Below, piece after piece: positions 24,420-32,620 of a stretch of 40,990 nt of DNA. The notes below the pieces were generated by a model. That model did not search any database. It was not told where the DNA came from and was given only the letters and a program-made list of their open reading frames with translations. Source of the stretch: B1 sp964355075. GTDB lineage: Bacteria; Bacteroidota; Bacteroidia; UKL13-3. A program made the position numbers and the translations under genes. Location of the stretch: positions 1 to 40,990 of the forward strand of contig CAYHCF010000028.1 in NCBI GenBank assembly GCA_964355075.1, given 5' to 3'. The stretch's first letter is position 1, and every line of letters begins with the position of its first letter.

Positions 24420-25121
24420 ATGAAAATGTTAAACCTTGCGATTGTGGACGACAGCACCACCGATTTATATATTTTAAGTTCAAACTTCAAAAAAATTGAT
24501 TATATCAAAATAAAAATGATGGCTCTGAATGGCGCTGATTTTATTGCCAAATTAGAAAATGAAAAGCCGGATTTAGACCTGTTGCTTATTGATTTAAGAA
24601 TGCCGGTATTAAATGGCATTGATACCATCAAAATATTGAATCAAATGAAAATCAATTTTAAGATCATCGCCATGTCACATGGATATTACTCTTCTGCATT
24701 GGTCGAATTACAGCAATTGGGTGTCAAACATTATTGTCAGAAAAACTTTGAAACTATTTTGGAGAATATTCCTAAGGTAATGGAAGGGTCAAATATATAC
24801 AACGATCTGGGCGCTTATAAACTCTGGGAAAATTTAAGTCAGAAAGGCCAGCTTAAAGTTCAGGATGAGGGCTATTGGAGAAAATTATTGAGTCCGGTTG
24901 ATTTGAGAATTATTAAATGCCTGGCAAGGGGCTTAAATTCCCAGGAGGTTTCTGCACTGTTAGGATATGAACCATCCAGTATTGATAAATACCGAACCAA
25001 TCTGTTGCGAACTTTAAATCTAAAAAATTCTGTTCATCTCAATTCATGGGGTTTTGCAAATGGCATTTTAAATCCTTCTGATGTTTTCAATAATGATATA
25101 AATGAAAATGAGTCGGCATGA
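24420..25121 (+). CDS. orphan response regulator, receiver plus LuxR-type HTH
   Basis: About 233 residues from the ATG at 24420 (MKMLNLAIVDDSTTD); an upstream TTG frame would add an unlikely leader. The receiver domain (about 1-125) has the acidic pair D10-D11, the phospho-acceptor D58 in LLLIDLRMPVLNG, S86 in place of the switch Thr, and K108. The C-terminal HTH (about 165-225) reads LSPVDLRIIKCLARGLNSQE, SALLGYEPSSIDKYRTNLL and ends in SWGFANGIL, a diverged LuxR/NarL helix-turn-helix. No histidine kinase is next to it, so the partner is elsewhere. It stands between gmd (divergent) and a secreted T9SS protein (downstream), which may or may not be its target. Confidence 0.85.
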   Translation: MKMLNLAIVDDSTTDLYILSSNFKKIDYIKIKMMALNGADFIAKLENEKPDLDLLLIDLRMPVLNGIDTIKILNQMKINFKIIAMSHGYYSSALVELQQLGVKHYCQKNFETILENIPKVMEGSNIYNDLGAYKLWENLSQKGQLKVQDEGYWRKLLSPVDLRIIKCLARGLNSQEVSALLGYEPSSIDKYRTNLLRTLNLKNSVHLNSWGFANGILNPSDVFNNDINENESA

Positions 25122-25214
25122 TTTGTATCCAATAGCTGATTTTGACTCCATTATCTCTTAAAAAACCAATTATTAACATTTTATAAAGGCCGCGCAGGAA
25201 TCGTTTTTTCTTAT

Positions 25215-25222
25215 TAGCTTTG
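25215..25222 (+). promoter_or_regulatory. candidate -7 box for the DUF5011/T9SS protein gene
   Basis: TAGCTTTG matches TAnnTTTG; a start near 25229 would leave about 30 nt before the ATG at 25259. The -33 element is not evident. Confidence 0.35.
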
Positions 25223-25258
25223 TTTTCCAAATTTCTGAAAACACAAAACCAATAATAT

Positions 25259-27730
25259 ATGAAAAAAATCCTACTTAGTTTAAGCATTTTTATGCTTGCT
25301 TTAATGGTTCAGGCACAAACCAATCCTTATCCAATTTTGCCAATTGACACAGTACTCTTTGCCAATCTTTCAAAGATTAGCGCCACCCCGCCAAACGACT
25401 CTTCAGATTATGTGAATCCTGCTTTTAAAAATGCCCGATACGGGGATACGGTAAGATTTGAAGGTATCTGTCTTTTTGACCCAAGATTATATGGATTGTC
25501 TGTATCGCGTAAATCAACTTTTTTACAAGCTGATAGCCTTGCACGTGCATGGGGTGGTGTTGAAGTGATGTGTGAGCCATCAGGATCAGGAAGAACCCTG
25601 GCTCAATTATTAAACGACAACAAATTTTATGACGTTCTGAAACCCGGGAATAAAGTTCTGGTAACAGGTGTAATCAGAATGTTTAAAGGCTCTGCTCCCG
25701 CCACTTCAAAGCAAGGTCATATTCAGATTAATATGATAAAAGCTGATCCGAATGGGGATAATGAAATTAAATTTTCCGACCTGAATCCACACGTCACAAA
25801 ACCCCTAAAATTACGTATTGACTCCTTAATGACCGGAAATGCTTCTTCGGGTCAGGTTGAACACCGGCCTTTTGCCGAAAAAATGGAAGGAACCTATGTT
25901 GAGCTGAGCGATGTAACTGTTTTAACAAGAACTCCAAGTGGTGCCAATCGCTGGTTCTGGAGTGTTGCGGATGCCAATGGCAATGCGATTGATGTAGCTG
26001 ACTATTCAGCCTTTTTCAGAAATGAAAATGGAGTTGGGTCTTTGTCGGATAGCTTGTTGCCGGCAGGCAGGTTTGTGGCTCCGGTAATCGGTACAAGAAT
26101 TTCCTATTTAAGAGGTGTGATTATTGAATCCTATATCGGGGGACTATTTCGTTATACCATTGCTCCATTGTATCCAAATGATCTCGGACCGGTTAGCTAT
26201 ACCCCTCCAACTGTTATTTCAAAATCCCGTTTCCCAACCGTTGCCAGCTCTACCGACTCTGTGGGTATCAGTTTTAAAATTCAGCAAGGTTCAGCAAAGG
26301 TATCCTCGGTTAAATTATTCCATACGGTTGGATATAACAGCACGCTGTTTGACAGTATTATTTTAACAAGAAATGTATTCCCCAATGATACCATGATGTG
26401 GTATGGTTATATACCGGCCCGCCCAAATAACAGCATTGTAAAATACTATGCAAAACCTATTGATATCAATGGTTTTTTTACCTATTCACCTGATACATTC
26501 GGAAGTTATAGTGCCTATCTTGTAAAAAATGGCGGCATTAAAACCATTGAAGATGTTCAATTCAGTCCCTATTCCAATAATGCAACCATTTGGAATGGTG
26601 ATTCGGTTTCGGGTGTAGCTATCGGAGGAATTGTAACTTCAACCAATATGATACAGGGAACTACCAATATCATTACTTTACAAAATGGCAATGGATTAAA
26701 TAGTGCCATTATTATCAACCGAAATGTTGGCGATGTTACCAGCGCGTGGAAAGTTGGAGATTCCGTTTCAATTACTGCTACACGTATTGTTGAAAGTTTT
26801 GGAATGACCTGTATGAACAATGTAGCAGGCACAAAAATTTCGAGCGGAAATAAATTACCCAACTTTTTCACCCTTAATATTGATTCAATTGCAGCTATTA
26901 CTGCTGCCCCGGCATTGAAACCATTGCTATGCCCTTATGAAGGCATGCTTGCCCGATTTGATTCGGTTTATGTAGTTAGTACAAACGCCGACGGCGCGTC
27001 GAATTTCGGAGAGTTTTTAATTAACAAAGACAGCACCAAAACAACAGGATTAAGAGTGGATGATATCTCCACTACCTTACCTGACCTGTTTAATGGGAAT
27101 TTGGTTTTGAAACAAAAAATGAATTATGTGAAAGGTATTTTTGTGTATTCATTCAGTAACTGGAAATTAGAGCCACGTGATAGCAACGATTTAGATTTTA
27201 GCGGCGCTCCTGATTTGATAAAACCAATTATTACACTTACCGGCGCAAATCCTGATTCTTTAAAGAAAAGTAATACTTATATTGAAAAGGGTTTCACAGC
27301 GAGTGATAATAAAGATGGAAATATTACCACCAAAGTGGTGAGAACAGGGTTTGTAGATTCATCGAAAGTTGGCACCTATATTTTAACTTATACCGTGTCT
27401 GATTTAGCCGGAAACATTGGAACCGCAACACGTTCGGTTATTGTTTATTTACCAACAGGTATCAATCAGAATGAGTTGCAATTTGCCATCACCCATTTAT
27501 ATCCAAATCCGGCCGGTGAACAATTGCATTTATCCGTTAGTGGTTTCCAAACCTTACCGTTAAAAGCAAGTATTGTGGATATCAGTGGGCGTGAATTAAT
27601 GAGCAAAACTTTCTATACAAAATCAGTTGAGCACAATTTTGATTTGAATGGATTGCAGAACGGAATATATTTCTGTACACTATCCAGCAATAATGGTTCA
27701 AAAACTATCAAATTTGTGGTGAGTAAGTAA
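25259..27730 (+). CDS. secreted multidomain protein with DUF5011 and T9SS sorting domain
   Basis: An 823-residue protein with a signal peptide MKKILLSLSIFMLALMVQAQ. Residues about 50-320 look like an OB-fold or DUF5689-like region (YGDTVRFEGICLFDP ... KVLVTGVIRMFKG). About 325-415 is an Ig-like segment (VSSVKLFHTVGYN ... IVKYYAKPID), and 430-650 a second OB-like region (SVSGVAIGGIVTSTN). About 655-735 is a DUF5011 Ig-like domain (IEKGFTASDNKDGNIT, then VGTYILTYTVSDLAGN). The final 78 residues are a T9SS type A sorting domain (HLYPNPAGEQLHLSV ... NGIYFCTLSSN ... KFVVSK). Exported and probably anchored at the cell surface. No catalytic motif is recognised; a terminator follows. Confidence 0.88.
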   Translation: MKKILLSLSIFMLALMVQAQTNPYPILPIDTVLFANLSKISATPPNDSSDYVNPAFKNARYGDTVRFEGICLFDPRLYGLSVSRKSTFLQADSLARAWGGVEVMCEPSGSGRTLAQLLNDNKFYDVLKPGNKVLVTGVIRMFKGSAPATSKQGHIQINMIKADPNGDNEIKFSDLNPHVTKPLKLRIDSLMTGNASSGQVEHRPFAEKMEGTYVELSDVTVLTRTPSGANRWFWSVADANGNAIDVADYSAFFRNENGVGSLSDSLLPAGRFVAPVIGTRISYLRGVIIESYIGGLFRYTIAPLYPNDLGPVSYTPPTVISKSRFPTVASSTDSVGISFKIQQGSAKVSSVKLFHTVGYNSTLFDSIILTRNVFPNDTMMWYGYIPARPNNSIVKYYAKPIDINGFFTYSPDTFGSYSAYLVKNGGIKTIEDVQFSPYSNNATIWNGDSVSGVAIGGIVTSTNMIQGTTNIITLQNGNGLNSAIIINRNVGDVTSAWKVGDSVSITATRIVESFGMTCMNNVAGTKISSGNKLPNFFTLNIDSIAAITAAPALKPLLCPYEGMLARFDSVYVVSTNADGASNFGEFLINKDSTKTTGLRVDDISTTLPDLFNGNLVLKQKMNYVKGIFVYSFSNWKLEPRDSNDLDFSGAPDLIKPIITLTGANPDSLKKSNTYIEKGFTASDNKDGNITTKVVRTGFVDSSKVGTYILTYTVSDLAGNIGTATRSVIVYLPTGINQNELQFAITHLYPNPAGEQLHLSVSGFQTLPLKASIVDISGRELMSKTFYTKSVEHNFDLNGLQNGIYFCTLSSNNGSKTIKFVVSK

Positions 27731-27736
27731 ACTACA

Positions 27737-27792
27737 GATTTTAGATTTACGATTTTAGATTTACGATTTTAGATTTACGATTTTAGATTTAC
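27737..27792 (-). repeat. heptanucleotide array, four GATTTTAGATTTAC units
   Basis: Four perfect copies of a 14-bp unit made of two 7-mers (GATTTTA and GATTTAC), starting 7 bp after the stop codon. Read on the other strand it is AAATCGT/AAATCTA, so it belongs to the same family as the array after etfA, in the opposite orientation. Confidence 0.95.
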
Positions 27793-27803
27793 GATTTTTT
27801 GGG

Positions 27804-27838
27804 AAGCCCTGTTTGCATGACAAGCAGGGTTTCTTTTT
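27804..27838 (+). terminator. intrinsic terminator after the T9SS gene
   Basis: GCCCTGTTTG pairs with CAAGCAGGGT around a short loop and is followed by TTCTTTTTG. It lies just beyond the heptanucleotide array. Confidence 0.75.
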
Positions 27839-27929
27839 GTAAAATGATATACTCAATCTGCAAATTCATATTCATTTAAAACTTCGTGATTTCCATTTTT
27901 CAATTTTTTCCAGATTGCTATCGGATTCG

Positions 27930-27964
27930 ATATCGTAAATCGCATATCATAAATCGCATATCAA
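27930..27964 (+). repeat. short heptanucleotide array (ATATCNN/AAATCGC)
   Basis: Five 7-bp units alternate between ATATC-type and AAATCGC. It is related to the AAATCGT family. Confidence 0.8.
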
Positions 27965-28039
27965 TGTTGTTTAGTCAAGAGAATATCGTCTTTTTTATTG
28001 GAATTAACAAAAAATCGTATCAGGATATGCTTTCACCGC

Positions 28040-28190
28040 GATCCTTCGGCAAGCTCAGGATGACACGCCATCTGTTATATTGGGCAATGATTTTGGCGAG
28101 ATGAATTTTTTGCAAAGCAAAAAATTCATCTCGCCAAAATCACTACTACACATGAGTTAAGAAATGTCATCCTGAGCTTGCCGAAGGATC
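28040..28190. mobile_element. 151-bp nested inverted-repeat element (MITE-like)
   Basis: The outer arms 28040-28065 and 28165-28190 are a perfect 26-bp inverted repeat (GATCCTTCGG ... CAGGATGACA). Inside is a second perfect 26-bp stem, 28088-28113 against 28117-28142, with a 3-nt AAA loop. It has no gene. The outer arm resembles the palindromes at 30197-30246 and near 40925. The remaining DNA between 27839 and 28435 shows no gene. Confidence 0.75.
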
Positions 28191-28383
28191 CTCAAACGGC
28201 GTTGCCAAGGTTAACCCCCTTCTCAAAAGCGTTAACTAAACGACATTAATTTGTAATTCTTATCATTAACCGATTACAAACGGATATATACGTTTAACAT
28301 CCGACAAATATTAAGTTGTCTTAACATCTTTGATTTATCATTTGAACGCAGCGGCTAAATAAATTCAAAGCGTATCCGATGTG

Positions 28384-28401
28384 AAAGTCTGCGCAGACTT
28401 T
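28384..28401. promoter_or_regulatory. 18-bp perfect palindrome upstream of ssb
   Basis: AAAGTCTGCGCAGACTTT is fully self-complementary and ends 34 bp before the ssb ATG. It could be an operator or an RNA hairpin in the leader; which one cannot be told. Confidence 0.5.
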
Positions 28402-28435
28402 GTTTCTTATTCATTAAACTAAAAATCAAAACAAA

Positions 28436-28795
28436 ATGACAAACTTAAAAAACAGTGTGAGGTTGATTGGCCATTTGGGTCAAACACCTGAAGTAAAAAC
28501 CATTCCCAATGGCAGAAAAGTGGCCAATTTTTCGCTTGCTACCAATGACTCTTATAAAGATGCCAGCGGACAAAAAGTAAGTGAAACCATGTGGCATAAT
28601 CTGATTGCCTGGGGTAAACAGGCAGAATTTGCCGAAAAGTATCTTCAAAAAGGAACCGAAATCGTTATTGAAGGGAAATTGACCAATCGAAATTACCTCG
28701 ATAAAAGTGGCGTAAAAAAATATGTTACCGAAATTTTGGTGAACGATTTTCAAATGATGGGTAGCAAGTTAAAGGCAAGCCCAAAAGAAGTTTAA
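28436..28795 (+). CDS. ssb: single-stranded DNA-binding protein, short form
   Basis: A 119-residue protein with the OB-fold of bacterial SSB: NSVRLIGHLGQTPEVKTIPN, KVANFSLATNDSY, the aromatic MWHNLIAWGKQAE, and LQKGTEIVIEGKLTNRNYLD. It ends GSKLKASPKEV, so the long flexible linker and acidic C-terminal tip (usually DDDIPF-like) that recruits repair partners is missing. Bacteroidota often encode several SSB paralogues, and this may be an accessory or recombination-specific one rather than the replicative copy. recA follows after 295 bp on the same strand. Confidence 0.92.
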   Translation: MTNLKNSVRLIGHLGQTPEVKTIPNGRKVANFSLATNDSYKDASGQKVSETMWHNLIAWGKQAEFAEKYLQKGTEIVIEGKLTNRNYLDKSGVKKYVTEILVNDFQMMGSKLKASPKEV

Positions 28796-28809
28796 CTATT
28801 TTTACAGAC

Positions 28810-28866
28810 CCTGAACTTCCAAAAGTTTATGAATTTACTAAAAAACATAAATGGAGGAGGTTCAGG
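28810..28866 (+). terminator. possible hairpin after ssb
   Basis: CCTGAACTTCC and GGAGGTTCAGG form an 11-bp stem with one mismatch and a loop of about 35 nt, starting 15 bp after the ssb stop. An AT-rich hairpin follows near 28873. Weak evidence. Confidence 0.35.
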
Positions 28867-29060
28867 CCTGAATTATTTTTTCCGAAATAAAAATAATCCT
28901 TGCATATTCAAAAAATACTGTTAAATTGGTTAACGTTTTTTGTTAAGCATATTATCATATTGAGATTTTACAGGACTTTACAGCTAATAGATATAAGATT
29001 TTGGGCAAAACTTGTGGATACTTAAAAGATAATTTATAACACATCACTGACCTGACAATG

Positions 29061-29068
29061 TATTTTTG
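29061..29068 (+). promoter_or_regulatory. candidate -7 box of recA
   Basis: TATTTTTG matches TAnnTTTG and lies 22 bp before the recA ATG, giving a very short leader. No -33 TTG and no recognisable LexA box was seen. Confidence 0.35.
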
Positions 29069-29090
29069 ATTCTTGAAATAATTTATAAAA

Positions 29091-30125
29091 ATGAGTACAG
29101 ATATAAAAGAAAAATTGAAGGCACTTCAATTAACGATTGATAAGTTGGACAAAACTTACGGCAAAGGTACCGTAATGAAAATGAGTGATCAGAAAGTGGT
29201 GGATGTTGAAGCTTTGTCAACAGGATCCCTATCGCTGGATATTGCACTTGGAATTGGAGGTTTACCTGTTGGTAGAGTTATTGAAATATATGGACCGGAA
29301 TCTTCAGGGAAAACAACGCTCTCCATGCATGCGATTGCCGAATCACAGAAAAAAGGCGGGATTGCTGCCTTTATTGATGCCGAACATGCGTTTGACAGAA
29401 ACTACGCCGAAAAATTAGGTATCGATATCGAAAACCTGATTATTTCGCAACCGGATGATGGGGAACAGGCATTAGAAATTGCCGATGCGCTTATTCGCTC
29501 CGGGGCTATCGACATTATCGTGATTGACTCGGTAGCGGCCCTGGTTCCAAAGGCCGAATTAGAAGGAGATATGGGCGACAGTAAAATGGGCTTGCAGGCA
29601 CGTTTAATGAGTCAGGCTTTGCGTAAATTAACCGGTACCATTAATAAGACAGGTTGTATTTGCATTTTCATAAATCAGCTGCGTGATAAAATTGGTGTGA
29701 TGTTTGGCAGCCCGGAAACAACAACCGGTGGAAATGCCCTGAAATTTTATTCTTCTGTGCGATTAGACATCCGCCGGATCGGACAAATAAAAGACGGCCT
29801 GGAAATTATTGGTAACCGCACAAAGGTTAAAGTGGCAAAAAACAAAGTTGCACCTCCATTCCGCACCGTTGAATTTGATATTATTTATGGAGAAGGCATT
29901 TCAAAACTGGGAGAGATCATTGACCTGGGAGTTGATATGGAAATCATAAAAAAATCGGGTTCCTGGTTTAGCTATAATGAAACCAAATTAGGTCAGGGCA
30001 GAGATGCAGTAAAACAATTGCTGACCGATAACCCTGAATTAAGCAACGAAATTGAGGCACTGATCCGCGAAAAAGCCAGCGGTGGCGAAATTTTTAAATC
30101 AAGTAAAGGAGAAGCGGCGGAGTAA
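29091..30125 (+). CDS. recA: recombinase RecA
   Basis: A 344-residue RecA of usual length. It has the N-terminal helix (LDKTYGKGTVMKM), Walker A GPESSGKT at 68-75, Walker B IIVIDSVAALVP, the loop L1/L2 region with MSQALRKLTG and FINQLRDKIGVMFGSPETTT, and the C-terminal domain with KNKVAPPFRTVEFDI and WFSYNETKLGQGRD. It polymerises on single-stranded DNA, drives strand exchange and activates SOS autoproteolysis. The stop codon lies inside the first unit of the heptanucleotide array that follows. The sequence appears intact. Confidence 0.98.
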   Translation: MSTDIKEKLKALQLTIDKLDKTYGKGTVMKMSDQKVVDVEALSTGSLSLDIALGIGGLPVGRVIEIYGPESSGKTTLSMHAIAESQKKGGIAAFIDAEHAFDRNYAEKLGIDIENLIISQPDDGEQALEIADALIRSGAIDIIVIDSVAALVPKAELEGDMGDSKMGLQARLMSQALRKLTGTINKTGCICIFINQLRDKIGVMFGSPETTTGGNALKFYSSVRLDIRRIGQIKDGLEIIGNRTKVKVAKNKVAPPFRTVEFDIIYGEGISKLGEIIDLGVDMEIIKKSGSWFSYNETKLGQGRDAVKQLLTDNPELSNEIEALIREKASGGEIFKSSKGEAAE

Positions 30126-30190
30126 TTGGTAATCGGTAACTGGTAATTGGTAATTGGTAATCGGTAACTGGTAATCGGTAATTGGTAATT
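30121..30190 (+). repeat. GGTAATT heptanucleotide array after recA
   Basis: Ten consecutive 7-bp units (GGTAATT, GGTAATC, GGTAACT), the first a degenerate AGTAATT containing the recA stop codon. The array runs directly into the palindromic element beginning at 30197. Confidence 0.95.
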
Positions 30191-30196
30191 GGTCCC

Positions 30197-30246
30197 TTCG
30201 ACAAGCTCAGGATGACAAATTTTGCTGTCATAGTGAGCCTGTCGAA
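30197..30246. repeat. GGATGACA-type imperfect palindrome
   Basis: TTCGACAAGCTCAGGATGAC and the downstream TGTCATAGTGAGCCTGTCGA form an imperfect inverted repeat with an 8-nt centre. It lies between the convergent recA and yceI-like genes and could act as a two-way terminator. Confidence 0.8.
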
Positions 30247-30257
30247 CTACGGTAATC

Positions 30258-30800
30258 CTACTTCTTTGGCGCTAAAGTTAAATCCACATTGACATCTAAT
30301 TCTTCGGCAATTTTTGAAGCAACAATGGTTGGAATTTTAATATTATGATCGTCGTTTCTAACTTTAAAAGTACTGATCATTTGTATATTGCCGCCCTTAA
30401 CTTTAATCGTACCCGTAATGGTTCTATCCATTTCTACCCCATGAATATTTAATTTTCCGGTAACGGTAACTTTGTATTCGCCTTCTTTGGTTAAATCTAT
30501 TTCTTCATTTATTTTTCCTTTAAAAGTACTGTTTGGAAACTTATCACTTTCCAGATACTTTTCATTAAAATGCTCTTGCATGAGCTTGTTGGGAAAATCG
30601 AATCCGGTATTTAAAATAATGATTGCCATTTCCCTTTTGCTATTCAAAACAGACATTACTTTTATATTGGTACCATCAATATCCTCTAAAGGAGTTTTAG
30701 AGAAAAAACTCACTTTACCGGTAGTAGTAGACCAAATTTGTGCTTTTGAACTTACAACCAGGGTAAGAACGATAGCAAGGAATAACATTTTTTTTATCAT
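30258..30800 (-). CDS. YceI family protein (cassette copy 1)
   Basis: A 180-residue secreted protein with signal MIKKMLFLAIVLTLVVSSKAQ. The rest matches the YceI lipocalin-like barrel: TTGKVSFFSKTPLEDIDGTN, MQEHFNEKYLESDKFPNSTF, KVTVTGKLNIHGVEMDRTIT and HNIKIPTIVASKIAEEL. YceI proteins bind polyisoprenoids or quinone-like lipids in the periplasm. It is last in a five-gene run (32621-33343 to here), 34 bp after the DUF5777 barrel gene, and is paralogous to the protein at 37068-37643. A role in carrying a lipid or quinone for the neighbouring haem proteins is inference. Confidence 0.9.
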   Translation of the reverse strand: MIKKMLFLAIVLTLVVSSKAQIWSTTTGKVSFFSKTPLEDIDGTNIKVMSVLNSKREMAIIILNTGFDFPNKLMQEHFNEKYLESDKFPNSTFKGKINEEIDLTKEGEYKVTVTGKLNIHGVEMDRTITGTIKVKGGNIQMISTFKVRNDDHNIKIPTIVASKIAEELDVNVDLTLAPKK

Positions 30801-30834
30801 GATTTTATAATAATAATTTATCTATACAAATACC

Positions 30835-31740
30835 TTACCGCATTTTCTTTTTGCTCTTACTTTCCAAAGAAAAAGTTCTGGCAATGTTAAAGCCTATACG
30901 TATACCTGCATCCACCCATCTGGTTTGCGTGTTCATCACCATATGCTGCTCAAGCATAGCCACCCCGTTACAAAACATTACCTGAAATACATGGCCACCC
31001 GTTTCAATATCAAAGCCTAAAGCCAGGTAATCATATAATTTTGTACCACTGCTGCTCAAAACGTTAAATCCATTCACACGGGGATAGTATTCGAAGTTAA
31101 ATCTAAAACTTCTGTTCAACTTAATACTTCCACCCGTTCCAATGGCATAAACATCATTTGGATCAGCTGTATATTTTACCAAATTTTGATGAACCAGGCA
31201 GGGAGCAACCTGTAAACTGAGTTTATCACCAAACTTACGGGCAAAAATGATCTGGTGAAAAAACGACATTCTTGAAGTGAAAAAGTTCTCGCGATTTGGA
31301 TTCTCGAAATGAGCAGCACTTACCGCAGCATTTCCATAATAACCCACACTGAATGGCATGCCTCCCGTTTTTTGTTTTAACAGTTTTAACTTCAGATTAA
31401 GATCATAGGTTTTAGCATATGAACTTCTGGCATAACCCAGCTGAATTCTATCTGTAATCCCATAATCAAAAGCGAAACGAATATTTGCCTGATCGAGGCC
31501 AAAAAATTCATAAGGGCCTGAATTCAATGGGCCGAAGCGATGTAAGATCACAAAGTTTAAATGCCTTGCGGCAATATGCTCATTGCTTTGACCGGTAATA
31601 ATTCTTGTAGATTTAAAAGTTGCAAAAACCGGAACAGGCCGCTTTGGCTGCTCATTTTGTAGCATGCTTAATAAATCATCCTGTGCCATCACGGAGAATG
31701 ATATCAATAAAAAGACAATGCTGTATAATAATTTTCTCAT
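30835..31740 (-). CDS. DUF5777 family outer-membrane beta-barrel protein
   Basis: A 301-residue protein with signal MRKLLYSIVFLLISFSVMAQ. The body is built of alternating beta strands: FATFKSTRIITGQSNEH, HLNFVILHRFGPLN, YEFFGLDQANIRFAFDYGIT, LQLGYARSS-like turns, and a closing strand RWVDAGIRIGFNIARTFSLE. This is the pattern of the DUF5777 barrel family, whose function is not known to me. It sits 11 bp downstream of a haem lipoprotein gene and 34 bp before a YceI gene. It may be the outer-membrane channel or docking partner of the haem proteins, a guess from neighbours. Confidence 0.85.
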   Translation of the reverse strand: MRKLLYSIVFLLISFSVMAQDDLLSMLQNEQPKRPVPVFATFKSTRIITGQSNEHIAARHLNFVILHRFGPLNSGPYEFFGLDQANIRFAFDYGITDRIQLGYARSSYAKTYDLNLKLKLLKQKTGGMPFSVGYYGNAAVSAAHFENPNRENFFTSRMSFFHQIIFARKFGDKLSLQVAPCLVHQNLVKYTADPNDVYAIGTGGSIKLNRSFRFNFEYYPRVNGFNVLSSSGTKLYDYLALGFDIETGGHVFQVMFCNGVAMLEQHMVMNTQTRWVDAGIRIGFNIARTFSLESKSKKKMR

Positions 31741-31751
31741 TTAAATTTTTA

Positions 31752-32102
31752 TTAATTCTTTAGACCTTGATTAATCCAGGCACTCAATCTGGCTCTGTCA
31801 CCAATACTCAGACCGGTTGTTGGCATTGCAGTGGGTATCCGATCAATTGCCCTCGCCTTTACCCTTAAAATATTTGCGGTTAAAAATGCATAAGTGGATA
31901 GATTTGGTATTTGTGTGCCTGAAACATGACAAAGACCACCAGAGCATCGATTGGCTACCAAAGATTGTATATCCTTGGTGTATGTAACATTTGTGGTATC
32001 AACCGCCAGAAAATCATTCGGATATAGCAATTGCTCTTTATCCTTATAACAGGCACTTAATGCCATGCTCATTATGATTAATCCAAAAACTTTTTTCATC
32101 AT
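31752..32102 (-). CDS. monohaem cytochrome c-like lipoprotein
   Basis: A 116-residue lipoprotein; lipobox ALSAC puts the lipidated Cys at 18. The residues after it are YKDKEQ, close to a Bacteroidota surface-export signal. A single haem-type motif CSGGLCH (C53, C58, H59) is CX4CH rather than CXXCH, with Met93 in TAMPTTG as possible distal ligand and a closing ARLSAWINQG. That layout matches the half-domains of the two larger haem proteins in the cassette. Its start overlaps the stop of the upstream gene in a TAATG arrangement, implying translational coupling. Confidence 0.8.
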   Translation of the reverse strand: MMKKVFGLIIMSMALSACYKDKEQLLYPNDFLAVDTTNVTYTKDIQSLVANRCSGGLCHVSGTQIPNLSTYAFLTANILRVKARAIDRIPTAMPTTGLSIGDRARLSAWINQGLKN

Positions 32103-32560
32103 TACTTAAGAATTATTTTACCTGTTGAAATTCCGTGACAAGCATTGCAACTTCCACCATTAAAAGTTTGTATCATTAAGGTGTCTGTGCCACTTGAAAG
32201 GACGATATAACATCCATTATTGAAATTAATAATCTGGTTCGTATAAAAATTCCCCTTTGAATCAGATTGCAAACTTTTGATCAGTTTTCCCTGCCTGTTT
32301 TGTTTTTCCCATAACTGTATTTTTGCATTTGAATGTGGCGTCCCGTTTGGATAATAGACTGTTCCTGAAATGTTCCACCAGGGGGCTTCGGTTATTCCTT
32401 CTTTATTGTGGCAATATCCGCAATTTTGGCCAGAATTATGACTCTCTTCTCCAGATGGACTTTCTTTAATATCCTTTTGAATTTCATCAAAATGTGAGCA
32501 GGAAAAGAATACGAGTGGAAATGCCAGAATTGAAAAATATCCTTTGAAAAATAATTTCAT
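32102..32560 (-). CDS. dihaem-type lipoprotein with inserted beta-sandwich
   Basis: A 152-residue lipoprotein; lipobox VFFSC gives Cys21. It has two CXXCH motifs, CGYCH (47-51) near the N-terminus and CNACH (138-142) near the C-terminus. Between them lies a carboxypeptidase-regulatory-like beta-sandwich (ISGTVYYPNGTPHSNAKIQL ... DSKGNFYTN). No distal Met motif like that of the neighbours is seen, so the haems may be bis-His or the CXXCH pairs could bind metal. It lies 60 bp after the larger haem lipoprotein and is coupled to the next gene. I do not know a named family. Confidence 0.75.
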   Translation of the reverse strand: MKLFFKGYFSILAFPLVFFSCSHFDEIQKDIKESPSGEESHNSGQNCGYCHNKEGITEAPWWNISGTVYYPNGTPHSNAKIQLWEKQNRQGKLIKSLQSDSKGNFYTNQIINFNNGCYIVLSSGTDTLMIQTFNGGSCNACHGISTGKIILK

Positions 32561-32620
32561 TTAAAACAGGTTCTGATTTTTAAGGAGCAATATTGAGCAT
32601 TAAATATGAAATAATTGAAA

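Noticed and set aside
28445..28753. 102-codon minus-strand frame opposite ssb
   Set aside because: Fully antisense to a recognised ssb gene and without any family resemblance.
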